The notes: generated by a model not told the origin, from the letters alone. A DNA stretch of 64,000 nucleotides from Mycolicibacterium lutetiense (GCF_017876775.1 NZ_JAGIOP010000002.1:1-64000); one strand, 5' to 3'. Counted from the first letter of the stretch, positions 18,445 to 27,095 are shown. Numbers and translations are program-made.

Positions 18445-19406
18445 CTGGGACCGGGCCTCGTGAACGCGCCGTATGGCAGCTGTTCTGCGACTGGTGCACC
18501 GCATCGGGACGTGCGTCGCTGCCAACGGATCCGTTGACACTGGCGCAGTTCGTCGCCGCCACCCCAGCCAGTCAAGCCACCCAGCGCCGCCGCGTAGGAG
18601 TGGTCAACGCGATTCACGCACGCGCAGGCCTGCCCACGCCTGGACGGGGCGAGGCGGTGCGCCAATTGATGTATGACCGCCGCCGCGGCCGATTGCGGGA
18701 ACGTGCTGTTGCTGCGGCCGGCGCGATCACCAGACTGCCGGACGAAGGCTGGCCGACAGCGCTGTTCGCCAGCCGGGACGCACTTGTACTTGTTCTGGCA
18801 GCTGCGGGGTTGCCCGCGACGAGAATGGAAGCACTGCGGATCGGCGATGTGCGTAGCGACCAGTCCGGACACCGGGTCCTTGTCCGGGACGAGAACGGTG
18901 GAATGCTTTCCACCCCGGATGATCTGGTGCATCTCGGGGTCTCAGCAGTTGACATTCATCGGAACTGGGCGCGGATCAGGAGCATTCAGCACCGCCTGTC
19001 CAATCCTCGGTTTCTGGCGGCTTTCCTTCGAGGCGAATCGGTACCTGCTACAGGGCAAGCTCCGCCGTCGCTGCCGCTCGTGACCCCCATCGACAGATGG
19101 GGCGCGACTCCGATTCTGGATGTTCCACTGAGCGCGCCGTCGATCGCTCACATCGTTGCCACTCATCTGGCGGGCGCGCCTGTCGCGCACCGTCCGGTTA
19201 ACCGACCCACACCGACGCTGGATCCAGAAGACGAGGCACCGGAACCGCCGCAGGTTCCAGAACTGGACCCTTCGATGTTCTCGCGCGGGGTCGCCGCTCG
19301 TTACCGCGCGGCTCAGAAACTCAGCGGCGTGAGCGACACCCTCGACGACATCGAGGCGAAGGCTGATCGGATCCTGGCTGACCTCCTGAATCTTCTCAGT
19401 GACTGA
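18441..19406 (+). CDS. Recombinase-associated protein
   Basis: 321 residues from ATG 18441, coupled to the recombinase. The first 150 residues again resemble a recombinase core-binding domain (FVAATPASQATQRRRVGVVNAIH), and LAAAGLPATRMEALRIGD mimics box I, but no HxxR or nucleophile Tyr is present. The C-terminus has a Pro-rich linker (EAPEPPQVPELDP) and a helical tail with DTLDDIEAKADRILAD. Probably a non-catalytic partner that shares DNA sites with the recombinase. Confidence 0.65.
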   Translation: MTGTGPRERAVWQLFCDWCTASGRASLPTDPLTLAQFVAATPASQATQRRRVGVVNAIHARAGLPTPGRGEAVRQLMYDRRRGRLRERAVAAAGAITRLPDEGWPTALFASRDALVLVLAAAGLPATRMEALRIGDVRSDQSGHRVLVRDENGGMLSTPDDLVHLGVSAVDIHRNWARIRSIQHRLSNPRFLAAFLRGESVPATGQAPPSLPLVTPIDRWGATPILDVPLSAPSIAHIVATHLAGAPVAHRPVNRPTPTLDPEDEAPEPPQVPELDPSMFSRGVAARYRAAQKLSGVSDTLDDIEAKADRILADLLNLLSD

Positions 19407-19468
19407 TGCTGGTGCGTGGTCCTAGTGGGCTGGGGCACTGCGCGGTGGACGTGACAGCAGCCCTGCCG

Positions 19469-19832
19469 TCACGTCCTGTGTTCCTGCGGCTCAACCCATC
19501 CCGGGGGCGGCGTAGCGCTGAACTGTGCCGGCTCCAGCCACAGCTGCATGTTGAGTTTCGATATGCCGTTCCCGCTGGAGACGGGAACGGCGACTGCGGC
19601 CAACCAGCCGCCATCGAAATCGGCGCATCCAGGCCACCTGTCGGCCTCGCTGCCACGGTTCGATCCGGAGACCGCCGCTTCTCAACCACATCGGGACCCC
19701 CGTCAGGCGTTTACCGAGGTCGGGGAACAGAGTCTGGAAGTGAACCCACACGGGTCTGTCCACCCTGTACAGCGTGGGGTAGTCGTCGGTTGTCACCCAG
19801 CGATCCAGATCATCGAACATAGTTTCGAACAC
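19469..19832 (-). pseudogene. Small hypothetical gene with an apparent frameshift
   Basis: From ATG 19832 the frame reads a convincing start (MFETMFDDLDRWVTTDDYPT through about residue 50), then loses coding character. A different minus frame from about 19675 onward reads LAAVAVPVSSGNGISKLNMQ and continues to TGA at 19469, looking like the true C-terminus. One or more indels near 19675-19685, or a sequencing error, would join them. No family recognised. Confidence 0.45.
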
Positions 19833-19894
19833 TACTCGGTTGGGATGCCGCGGTCAGGCGTGGCGTGACGCCCGGGTGGCGCTGCTGCCCGCGC

Positions 19895-20029
19895 TCAGAC
19901 GATGAGCACGGCAATGTACGGCCCCTGCCGGGCGAAAGCTCGACCACTTTGGTCCCCGGCCTTGATGGCCTCCCGCAGGGCGGATCGGGATCGTTTCAGA
20001 TCGCCGAAGTGTGATGCCTCGGTGTGCGC
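19895..20029 (-). CDS. Short open frame, possible remnant
   Basis: 45 codons ending at TGA 19895 read HFGDLKRSRSALREAIKAGD, amphipathic and protein-like, but no ATG, GTG or TTG lies between the upstream stop and this segment. It may be a broken small gene. Nothing else convincing is seen between 19833 and 20194. Confidence 0.25.
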   Translation of the reverse strand, partial: AHTEASHFGDLKRSRSALREAIKAGDQSGRAFARQGPYIAVLIV

Positions 20030-20194
20030 CTACCCGTGGATCGGGAATCCGGGAACAGGCGCGCAGCATTCTGTACTCGTCGGTGTCGTGTCAGATGGGG
20101 AGCTGCGCCGCTTCTCGTCGCGCCGCACTCGCTGTCGCTGCGGAAACTGAAGCAGCGTTGCCCCCGGCACACCCAACCATCCGGAGGCGACATC

Positions 20195-20386
20195 GTGAGA
20201 ACAGTCTATTTCGACCATCAAGGTGCAACGCACCGGCTGGAAGTCGACGATTGTGGTGACTCCGAATCCTCGGACATCGTGACGATCTACGGTCCCGACG
20301 GCAGCGAATTGTCCAGCTATGACAGCTGCGTTCACACCGACGAGGAGTACATCTCCGAGGCCAAGAACGAGCTCGGGGGACTGTAG
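20195..20386 (+). CDS. Hypothetical acidic small protein
   Basis: 63 residues from GTG 20195, with GGAGG 8 bases upstream. Strongly acidic with Tyr and Ser; starts VRTVYFDHQGATHRLEV. First of four closely spaced plus-strand small genes leading to the tRNA array. No family recognised. Confidence 0.6.
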   Translation: MRTVYFDHQGATHRLEVDDCGDSESSDIVTIYGPDGSELSSYDSCVHTDEEYISEAKNELGGL

Positions 20387-20392
20387 GGGCCA

Positions 20393-20629
20393 ATGGACAT
20401 CCCTGATTCGATCATCGACCCCGCCACCGCAGATCCGGACGTATGGGCTTACATCGTCGCGCTCGATGATGACGACTGGGACCACTGGGGCTCTCCCAGC
20501 CAGATCGCGAAGTACAACGGCTGCCGCCGTTCCACCGGTCGCTGGAACCTGCGCGACGTCGTCACGGGAGCACCGGTCGATTGGGACTACGCCGACGACG
20601 AAGTTGTGGTCTTGAGGGTCCTGTCTTGA
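20393..20629 (+). CDS. Hypothetical acidic small protein
   Basis: 78 residues from ATG 20393, 6 bases after the preceding stop, so likely the same transcript. Acidic and Trp-rich (ALDDDDWDHWGSPSQIAKYN). No family recognised. Confidence 0.6.
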   Translation: MDIPDSIIDPATADPDVWAYIVALDDDDWDHWGSPSQIAKYNGCRRSTGRWNLRDVVTGAPVDWDYADDEVVVLRVLS

Positions 20630-20765
20630 CCTCGATCACGGCATCGTTTCGTCCGGCAGGGCGACACCTGACTTTCCCGTCCGCGTGTCGGGGCCTGTCA
20701 TTGGACGCCGGCCCGCAGTGGAGCGAAACTCACCGGCATGTCATGTCATCTCTGAAAGCGGCGAA

Positions 20766-20996
20766 ATGAACAACGGGTTCCACAAGGGCGACCAGGTGAC
20801 GATCGGACACAGCGGACGTGTTGGCCGTGTTCTCGCGGTCACCGACGCCGCGCTCTATGTCAAATGGAACGACAACCCCCACGTCGGGTGGGAGCCGTTC
20901 GCTTCATACCCGCAAGGTTTGCGGAGTCTGACAGCTGAGGAGGCGTCGCTCGCCGCCGACGACGTCGCCGACAGGGTGAAAGCGAGACCGCGATGA
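20766..20996 (+). CDS. Hypothetical KOW/SH3-like small protein
   Basis: 76 residues from ATG 20766. FHKGDQVTIGHSGRVGRVLA followed by LYVKWNDNPHVGW has the beta-barrel pattern of small nucleic-acid or protein-binding SH3-like folds. Overlaps the next gene by ATGA, so translation is coupled. Function unknown. Confidence 0.6.
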   Translation: MNNGFHKGDQVTIGHSGRVGRVLAVTDAALYVKWNDNPHVGWEPFASYPQGLRSLTAEEASLAADDVADRVKARPR

Positions 20997-21316
20997 CCGT
21001 ATACGTCGACGATATGAGGATGCCGGCGCGGGTCGGCCGCTTTAACGCGCGGTGGTCGCATCTGTTGGCCGATACCGACGAGGAACTGCACGCCTTCGCC
21101 GACCAGCTCGGACTGCGCCGGTCCTGGCACCAGAAGCCGGGGACGGCGATTTCGCACTACGACGTGACGGACACCAAGCGGGAGTTGGCGATTCGGCTCG
21201 GTGCCGTTCCGATCAACTACATGGGAGAGCAGTCCCGCGCGCTGATCCGCCGCAAGCGGGCTGAACTCGCAGGGCACTCGACAGCTGAACCGCGGGGACA
21301 AGGAGGCCGACGATGA
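20993..21316 (+). CDS. DUF4031-like protein
   Basis: 107 residues. The N-terminus MTVYVDDMRMPARVGRFNAR and the pattern WSHLLADTDEELHAFADQLG then HYDVT..KRELAIRLGAVP match the DUF4031 family, widespread small actinobacterial proteins of unknown function, also found on phages and plasmids. Length is a little above the usual. Last plus-strand gene before the tRNA array. Confidence 0.8.
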   Translation: MTVYVDDMRMPARVGRFNARWSHLLADTDEELHAFADQLGLRRSWHQKPGTAISHYDVTDTKRELAIRLGAVPINYMGEQSRALIRRKRAELAGHSTAEPRGQGGRR

Positions 21317-21468
21317 AATTCGCCGGGTCGAATCCGATGTGACCAAGGGACCTGCGCCCCAGCGGTTCGACGATGTACCCGAGGGGACCCTGCGGGACAG
21401 GGTGCGTTAGGCGCGCATCACGCCGAGATGCGGCGCGACCGCGAGCTCCACAGTGTGTGATGCGGGAG

Positions 21469-21554
21469 CGGAGACGGCGGGACTCGAACCCGCGGCCGGC
21501 ACCTGCCGACTACGCCGTAGCAAGGCGCTGCATTCGCCGCTCTGCCACGTCTCC
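21469..21554 (-). tRNA. tRNA-Ser(GCT)
   Basis: Class II cloverleaf with long variable arm; anticodon loop TTGCTAC, acceptor CGTCTCC pairing with GGAGACG, discriminator G. CCA not encoded. Last tRNA of the array in transcription order. Confidence 0.88.
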
Positions 21555-21586
21555 AAAATCGAGATTGCGTCGAGGCGCAATCTGCG

Positions 21587-21660
21587 TCGGGATAGTGGGA
21601 TTCGAACCCACGACCTCCTCGCCCCGAACGAGGCGCGCTGCCAAACTGCGCCATATCCCG
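21587..21660 (-). tRNA. tRNA-Pro(CGG)
   Basis: Anticodon loop TTCGGGG on a CCTCG/CGAGG stem; acceptor CGGGATA/TATCCCG fully paired; T arm and D arm intact. CCA not encoded. Confidence 0.9.
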
Positions 21661-21693
21661 GGTGCGGCACCGGGTATGCCGCACCGAGCCGCG

Positions 21694-21906
21694 TCACTCC
21701 TCGAAGATCCGCACCCCGTACCCGTCGCCGCGGGTGTCTGCGCATCCGAAGCCGGCAGCTGCGACCGCAAGCAGGACGTCGGCTGGATCTTCGCCGAGCA
21801 GGGCGAGTTCAGCGGTCGCGTGTTGCTCGGCTGTAGTGCGGTCGGGATGCTCGGAGCGTCCGAAATACTCACCGCTGCGGATCTTCTGGAACTCGCATAC
21901 AAACAT
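21694..21906 (-). CDS. Hypothetical small protein inside the tRNA array
   Basis: 70 residues from ATG 21906 with GGAAG 7 bases upstream. Starts MFVCEFQKIRSGEYF, Ala-rich middle. Same strand as the tRNAs and probably co-transcribed. No family recognised. Confidence 0.55.
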   Translation of the reverse strand: MFVCEFQKIRSGEYFGRSEHPDRTTAEQHATAELALLGEDPADVLLAVAAAGFGCADTRGDGYGVRIFEE

Positions 21907-22025
21907 CGCCGTTCTTCCTTTTCGCCGGCGAGGTCGACCGGGGCGACCTCGATCACGCGAGAAGGTAGGTGCGCGAGGCTTTCCCTGCGCTACGCGGCGC
22001 GGACGTGCGCAGTGCGCCGTCCTGG

Positions 22026-22099
22026 AGCCCCCAACCGGAATCGAACCGGTGACATGCTCATTACGAGTGAGCCGCTCTGGCCGACTGAGCTATGGGGGC
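22026..22099 (-). tRNA. tRNA-Thr(CGT)
   Basis: Anticodon loop CTCGTAA; acceptor GCCCCCA paired; T arm perfect; CCA encoded at 22023-22025. Confidence 0.92.
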
Positions 22100-22124
22100 G
22101 GGTCCGGCGAGTAAGCCGGAACGG

Positions 22125-22355
22125 TTACAGGCCAAGCTGGGCGCGGTGTTCGTCAAAGTGTGCCGTGGCGGCAGCATCAACCTGATCGCGATCGTTTCCG
22201 CGTTCGACCCAGACGCAGTTCTGGCACACCGCCACCCGCTCACCGGACTCCCGATCAACATGCGCATCGACAGCGACCAGTGTGTTGCCCTGCTTGTCGA
22301 CGAACTCCAGGTGCCGGACATCAGGGTGACCGTCCAGATACCCGATGCGGTCCAT
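22125..22355 (-). CDS. Hypothetical small protein inside the tRNA array
   Basis: 76 residues from ATG 22355, preceded by GAGGAGCG. Reads LEFVDKQGNTLVAVDAHVDR then a CQNCVW motif that might bind metal; C-terminus VDAAATAHFDEHRAQLGL. Lies between two tRNA genes. No family recognised. Confidence 0.6.
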   Translation of the reverse strand: MDRIGYLDGHPDVRHLEFVDKQGNTLVAVDAHVDRESGERVAVCQNCVWVERGNDRDQVDAAATAHFDEHRAQLGL

Positions 22356-22442
22356 GGCGTCGCTCCTCGCTCGCAGGAAGGTGGGCAGGGGCGGCCAGTA
22401 TCTACAAGAATCGACACGACGCGGGGGTGCGACGCGGCGCGG

Positions 22443-22514
22443 AGTCTGCGACCGGAATCGAACCGGTGTACGCGCGACTGCTGCGCCGCTGCCTCGCCAT
22501 TCGGCCACGGAGAC
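22443..22514 (-). pseudogene. Degenerate tRNA, possible tRNA-Cys relic
   Basis: T arm is perfect and the acceptor has one mismatch, but the best anticodon stem (GCGGC/GTCGC) leaves a 6-base loop GCAGCA with no U33. GCA is the cysteine anticodon and cysteine is the one amino acid otherwise missing from the array, hence the guess. Confidence 0.5.
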
Positions 22515-22568
22515 GGTGTTTTCGTGGGTAAAACCATGCCCGCCATCCGCGGCTATCGCCGGTTCTGC

Positions 22569-23966
22569 TCAGCGGCGGCGGTGCATCTTCAGTCGAAGTC
22601 CATCAGGCTTTAGGGTCATCATTTCGCTGATCTCCAGCCGGTAGTCGGGGTCAGGCTCCAGGTCGAACTGGTGCAGGACCGCGGCCAGGGTCAGCATCAT
22701 CTCGTGTAGTGCGAATTGACGCCCGATGCATGCGCGTGGACCTGTCCCGAACGGTTTGTAGATGCGGGGCCCGAGCTGGCGTATCTCTTCAGGCAGGAAT
22801 CTGTCCGGACGGAATTGGTCGGCGTCCTCGCCCCAGGCCGCTGGATCGCGGTGCGCTGCCAGGAGTACGACGAAAACCCAGTCGCCGGTCTGGAAGTGGA
22901 ACTCGCCGTCACCGATCGTTGTGTTGTGGCGGGCCTGGCGGAAGTAACCGGGGGCGACCGGCCACAGGCGCAGCGTTTCGTCGACGACTCGGCGCAGATA
23001 GCGCAGACGAGCGATCTCGTCGAAGTCGAATTCGGGCAGGTCGCCGCGTGGCCAGCGGTTGTCGATCTCGGCGCGGGCTGCCGCGGCGATTTCTGGGTTG
23101 GTCGCCAAGTAGTGCAGGGCGAAAGCGATCGCGTTGGCAGAGGTTTCACTGCCGGCCACCATCAAGGTCAGGATCTGGTTGGCGATGTTCGCGTCGTCGA
23201 GTTTGTCGCCCGAGTCAGGGTCTGCGGTATTGAGCAGTGCGTCGAGCATGCCGGCACCGGAGCAGATCCCGCTGCGGCGGCGGTCGTCGACGATGGCTGC
23301 CACCTGCTCACGCAGCCATACCTTGTCGTGCTGGTGCTGCTCACGGCGCCGCCGGCCGAACAGCTTCTCGTAGAACGGGATCGCGTCAGTGCGCCGGTTG
23401 GCGTAGGTGAGTTCGCGGATGACGGCGGCGATGAACGGATCGGCGCTGTCGGAGCCGATTTTGTTGAAGCTGTGCCCGATGCCGGCGCGGCCGATCAGCT
23501 CGGCGGTGAGCCGGTTGGTAACCGCCGGGATCTCAATCCAGCTACCCGCACGGTCGTTCCAGACATCGATGAGTTCGCCGACAGTGGCCGCCATGTCGCG
23601 GTGGTAGGACTGCATGGCGGATTTGGTGAACGCTGGCATCAGGATGTTGTGGGCCTTGGCCCAGTTCGGTTCGTGGCTGTGTGCGGTGAATAGTCCGTCG
23701 CCGGCCGCGGCGCGCAACTTGACCATCGAATAGCCGACCTGCTTTTCCCAGTGCTGTTCGTCGTTGATCTCGTTGACCAGGTCGGTGCGCGAAACGATGA
23801 TGCCGCTGACGTTGAACACCTTTTGCTCAATGATGCCGCCATGCTTGACCAGTTCGCGGGCCAGGCCTTGGCAGACCTTGTTGCGGTCGAGAGTGAGCAG
23901 GTCACCGACGATCGGTAACCGCCAGCGCGTGTGCGGGAAACCGTTGTGCGAGTTGGCGTAGGCCAT
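22569..23966 (-). CDS. Cytochrome P450
   Basis: 465 residues from ATG 23966, whose A is shared with the TAA of the upstream gene. Landmarks: I-helix MVAGSETSANAIA, K-helix ETLR, and the heme loop KPFGTGPRACIGRQFALHEM with its axial Cys. Heme-domain features are closest, as far as I can judge by eye, to bacterial CYP102/eukaryotic-like P450s (RACIGRQFALHE), with no fused reductase. It needs an external redox partner, none being nearby. Last gene of an operon with an XRE regulator, an ImmA/IrrE peptidase and a MAB_1171c-like membrane protein. Substrate unknown. Confidence 0.92.
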   Translation of the reverse strand: MAYANSHNGFPHTRWRLPIVGDLLTLDRNKVCQGLARELVKHGGIIEQKVFNVSGIIVSRTDLVNEINDEQHWEKQVGYSMVKLRAAAGDGLFTAHSHEPNWAKAHNILMPAFTKSAMQSYHRDMAATVGELIDVWNDRAGSWIEIPAVTNRLTAELIGRAGIGHSFNKIGSDSADPFIAAVIRELTYANRRTDAIPFYEKLFGRRRREQHQHDKVWLREQVAAIVDDRRRSGICSGAGMLDALLNTADPDSGDKLDDANIANQILTLMVAGSETSANAIAFALHYLATNPEIAAAARAEIDNRWPRGDLPEFDFDEIARLRYLRRVVDETLRLWPVAPGYFRQARHNTTIGDGEFHFQTGDWVFVVLLAAHRDPAAWGEDADQFRPDRFLPEEIRQLGPRIYKPFGTGPRACIGRQFALHEMMLTLAAVLHQFDLEPDPDYRLEISEMMTLKPDGLRLKMHRRR

Positions 23967-25171
23967 TACGGGGCCACCTCCATTGGGCGGACGGAGCCGG
24001 TGAACGTTCGGGCCGCTGGCCACCAGCTGGCCAACCGGAGTAGGTCAGCAGCCTCTTCCCGCAGACTGGTGGAGCGGTATGTGGTGATTTCAGTTTGGTC
24101 GTTATCAGCGATGGGGGCGCCGGCCAGCTTGGCTTCGGCGGCTCGCGCCAAGCTCAGCGCGCGTAGCGCTTCGGGGTGCCGGCGCGGGGAGACTGCATGC
24201 TGTTTGAGGAACTGCGCGGCGTCGTCGCTATCAATCGGCCGTTCCCAGGGGCGAAGCTGCAGCATGGCGTCGCGCAGCTGCACGACGCTCTGGTGGACAT
24301 CCAGGGGCTTCTTGCGCCGATAGGACGACGGTTCGTACAGCTGGAATGCGATCCCGGGGACGATACGTGTCATATCGGTCAACATCGGTTGCAGCTGGCG
24401 CCAGGTGCGGCTCATGGAGTCCAGCCCAGAGCGCGTGTGGACGGCCATCAGGCAGGGGACTGCGGCCAGTGCGTTGGCGCACACCGAGATGGTGAAGAAG
24501 ATGACCGAATGCACGGCCAATCGGTAGTCGACGCTGTGCAGCCAGCCCAGTTCCTCCAGCAGTGCCAGTACCGCGGCGCCGGGATTGGATACTGCGATCA
24601 GCAACCCGATCACGATGCCACCGATGGGCACGAGGCGTTCTTTAAAGGCGGCGTCACGGCGGATGGTTTCCTTGATGCACATCCACATCAGGGGAGCGGT
24701 CAGTGCGACGATCGGGATCTCGTAAAACGACCAGGCGATGACCGCCGGCCAACCACCGTGTACCTCCAGGTGCTCATCGGCGTTGCGTGCTGGAGTGGCG
24801 GCGACCAGGAACACCACGCAGCAGACCACTGCGGTGATTCGGTGGATACGGTGTCGGCGGATTGCTTCGTCCTTGGGCAGGTCTCCGCGCCAGACGGTTG
24901 TGAAACCACGAAATTCAGCGCCGACGAAGATCATGAGAGCCAGAGAGATCTGTTGCATCGTCGTCAGATCCCAGCCCAGGGCCTGGTTGAGGTGCGTTTC
25001 AATGGTGCGGTCGCGCAGCAGGTTGGAGGCGAGTGCGAAGCCGAGGGTGTAGTTGAGGTACTTGTCGTACTGCGTGCTGTTGGTGCTGTAGAACGCGAAC
25101 CTGGTGAGGGTCACCGCTGTCATAAAGAACAGCAGCGGCCACGCCACCGCGTCGGGGAGTCCTGTGATCAT
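23966..25171 (-). CDS. MAB_1171c-like (DUF6545-type) membrane protein
   Basis: 401 residues. About seven membrane segments in the first 270 residues (for example RITAVVCCVVFLVAATP and LVPIGGIVIGLLIAVS), then a cytoplasmic helical C-terminus (SYRRKKPLDVHQSVVQLRDAM). This plan and its place directly after an XRE regulator and an ImmA/IrrE peptidase match the MAB_1171c family of putative transporters, best known in mycobacteria and streptomycetes. Overlaps the peptidase gene by ATGA and the P450 start by one base. Actual function is unknown. Confidence 0.8.
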   Translation of the reverse strand: MITGLPDAVAWPLLFFMTAVTLTRFAFYSTNSTQYDKYLNYTLGFALASNLLRDRTIETHLNQALGWDLTTMQQISLALMIFVGAEFRGFTTVWRGDLPKDEAIRRHRIHRITAVVCCVVFLVAATPARNADEHLEVHGGWPAVIAWSFYEIPIVALTAPLMWMCIKETIRRDAAFKERLVPIGGIVIGLLIAVSNPGAAVLALLEELGWLHSVDYRLAVHSVIFFTISVCANALAAVPCLMAVHTRSGLDSMSRTWRQLQPMLTDMTRIVPGIAFQLYEPSSYRRKKPLDVHQSVVQLRDAMLQLRPWERPIDSDDAAQFLKQHAVSPRRHPEALRALSLARAAEAKLAGAPIADNDQTEITTYRSTSLREEAADLLRLASWWPAARTFTGSVRPMEVAP

Positions 25172-25668
25172 CTGCGCTGGAAGAACACACGGCGAATGAT
25201 CGAACGCTCATGCGCCTGCTCCTCGGTGGCGATCATCAACAGCGAGGCGAACGTCTCGGCCTCGCGTTCCTGATCGTCGCCGTAGTCCTTACGACCCAGC
25301 ACAGCATGCACTGTTTCGGGATCGATGTAGGGGAGAAGATGACGCCACGCAGATTCGATCGTCTCGTCGCGGTTTTCGCGCGGGCTGCCGCTGCGGTGTC
25401 CCAGGAGCATGTGCCCGATTTCGTGGCAGACGATCTGATCGATGTGGTAGTCCGAGGTGCCTCGCTCGTGCACGATCACATCCTCGTCATCGCGGGCCAC
25501 CCACAGCCCGCACGGACTATCGATCAGCGAGGCAGTGTCGGTTGGGATCAACGTGATCGGCCGACCGCGCATGTCGGCAACCCCCTGCACGAAAACATCC
25601 CGATCCCATGGTGAGGGGATCGGGAGCGTTCGCGCTAGGTCAAGCATGTCTTGGTTGGACAGTGTCAT
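25168..25668 (-). CDS. ImmA/IrrE-family metallopeptidase
   Basis: 166 residues from ATG 25668. The zinc site is IVCHEIGHMLLGH (HExxH) with a downstream acidic helix REAETFASLLM supplying the third ligand. Family members cleave or inactivate paired XRE repressors, as ImmA does to ImmR. The paired XRE gene is immediately upstream (30 bases), so it probably controls this P450 operon by proteolysis. Confidence 0.88.
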   Translation of the reverse strand: MTLSNQDMLDLARTLPIPSPWDRDVFVQGVADMRGRPITLIPTDTASLIDSPCGLWVARDDEDVIVHERGTSDYHIDQIVCHEIGHMLLGHRSGSPRENRDETIESAWRHLLPYIDPETVHAVLGRKDYGDDQEREAETFASLLMIATEEQAHERSIIRRVFFQRR

Positions 25669-25697
25669 TGAGAACCCCCCGCTACAGGTCCGCCTGG

Positions 25698-26138
25698 TCA
25701 GGACTCGCCGTCGACACGGTCGACAGGGGGCAGTTGCTCGACGCGTCGTGCCTGGTCAACCATTATTCGAATACTCTCAAGCGACTGTGGCGTTAGTCCA
25801 GACGCACGTGCGGCGATGTCACGCACTCCGGCATCTCGGAGAGTTTGTAGCAAACGTAGCTGGGCGTCAATGTTTGGGTCCGTTCCATTGTCAATCAGGT
25901 AGGACGCGGGGACGCCGAAGTATGTAGCAATCGCACGAAGGTGAGCGATCGTGGGATTGGTTTTCATCCCTGACCTAAGCTGCCACAGGTAGGCGGAGCT
26001 GATCGATACGCCGGTCTTTGCGGTGATGGCCTCCGCGGCGGCAGCGTTGGAGAGCGGCGATTCGGTCGGTTTCCGCATGATCTCGAACAGCCGGTTGATC
26101 TTCGCTGCCAGTTCGGAGTCTTCTGCTTGGTCAGCCAC
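25698..26138 (-). CDS. XRE-family transcriptional regulator
   Basis: 146 residues. Helix-turn-helix at about residues 30-80 (AITAKTGVSISSAYLWQLRSG then PTIAHLRAIATYFGVPASYL). C-terminal helices LDAQL-type (DAQLRLLQTLRDAGVRDIAA) may dimerise. First gene of the operon with ImmA/IrrE, membrane protein and P450; likely autoregulatory and a target of the peptidase. Confidence 0.88.
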   Translation of the reverse strand: MADQAEDSELAAKINRLFEIMRKPTESPLSNAAAAEAITAKTGVSISSAYLWQLRSGMKTNPTIAHLRAIATYFGVPASYLIDNGTDPNIDAQLRLLQTLRDAGVRDIAARASGLTPQSLESIRIMVDQARRVEQLPPVDRVDGES

Positions 26139-26392
26139 GATTCACTCCATTGCGTATTTGTGAGTTTTCGGTTAACGGTGCGTCTGTGTGCTCACGTTAC
26201 TGCAGTGGTGGCTCGATTGGTACTTTCAGATCCACATCGGTGTCTATCTTCAGAGCCAACACCCAGCTTCGTATCGCAAGAAACACGATTGAGATGCGAA
26301 GACGCGCCTTGGACCGTCGCGGCATCGGATGGGCGGCATGTTTGGCCGTCCGCACGGCCCGCGGGGCCGTTCCCGTCTGAGGGAGACGTCTG

Positions 26393-26468
26393 GGGCGATG
26401 CGTGGGATTCGAACCCGACTACCTCCTGGACCACAACCAGGTGCTCTGCCGATTGAGCTACCACCGCC
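26393..26468 (-). tRNA. tRNA-His(GTG)
   Basis: Anticodon loop TTGTGGT on CCTGG/CCAGG; acceptor GGCGGTG/CATCGCC with one wobble; discriminator C as expected for His. The T stem has only three good pairs, so function is less certain. Confidence 0.75.
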
Positions 26469-26604
26469 ATGACAGGCCGACATACAGATCAGCCCGGCCG
26501 ACGTCGCCGAACCGCCCGTCCACGGCCACAGAGGCGGAGCCATCCGCACCTGGCATCTCAACTGGGTAGGCAGTTCCAGCGCGGTATTCAACCGTGTCGG
26601 TGCG

Positions 26605-26693
26605 CGGAGGGCGGGAGGATCGAAACTCCCAAGAGCTTGCGCTTCGGCTGTTTTCAAGACAGTTCCCGTCGCCATCCGTCGGGTTGGCCCTCC
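26605..26693 (-). tRNA. tRNA-Ser(TGA)
   Basis: Class II with long variable arm; anticodon loop CTTGAAA on CTGT/ACAG; acceptor GGAGGGC fully paired; discriminator G. One extra base near the T loop. Confidence 0.85.
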
Positions 26694-26725
26694 AGGGTGC
26701 GCCGGCCTGTCTGGTCAGCGCGTCG

Positions 26726-26798
26726 TGGCTCCGGCGGGACTTGAACCCGCGACCACCGCATTATGAGTGCGGAGCTCTGCCAGCTGAGTTACGGAGCG
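26726..26798 (-). tRNA. tRNA-Met(CAT), elongator type or Ile2
   Basis: Anticodon loop CTCATAA on CCGCA/TGCGG; no GGG/CCC pairs, so not an initiator by that test. The first acceptor pair is a C:C mismatch. Whether the C34 is modified to lysidine (Ile2) cannot be told. Confidence 0.75.
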
Positions 26799-26893
26799 TC
26801 AGGCACGGCGATGCTCCGTGCTGCTCGGCCTTGAACTCGATGGTTTTCGAGTCTCACCGGGTTTGCCGCGCCTGCTACCTTCCCTCCCCATGG

Positions 26894-26921
26894 AGATCGG
26901 ACGAGGGAATCGAACCCCGGA
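26894..26921 (-). pseudogene. tRNA T-arm fragment
   Basis: A GAGGG-AATCGAA-CCCC block matching the complement of a T arm stands alone just before the initiator tRNA; no anticodon or D arm is attached. A second weak tRNA-like stretch may lie at 26820-26890. Confidence 0.4.
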
Positions 26922-26935
26922 CAGCGCGAACGTCG

Positions 26936-27009
26936 TTGCGGAGGCGGGATTCGAACCCGCGACCTCCGGGTTATGAGCCCGGCGGGCTACCTACCTGCCC
27001 TACTCCGCG
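26936..27009 (-). tRNA. Initiator tRNA-fMet(CAT)
   Basis: Anticodon loop CTCATAA on a CCGGG/CCCGG stem, giving the three G:C pairs of initiators, and a C1:A72 mismatch (CGCGGAG against CTCCGCA), the formylase determinant. Both hallmarks are present, so this is an element-borne initiator tRNA. Confidence 0.88.
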
Positions 27010-27095
27010 TTGGCTGATACGGGCGGCGACACTGGTATCGGATCGCTCGCATGGACGCCCGCCGCGGTAAATCGCGTTCGACCGTGCAGCGTGGT

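Noticed and set aside
22716..23693. 325-codon plus-strand frame opposite the P450, and 24176-25273 opposite the membrane protein
   Set aside because: Both lie over well-recognised minus-strand genes and have no family features.
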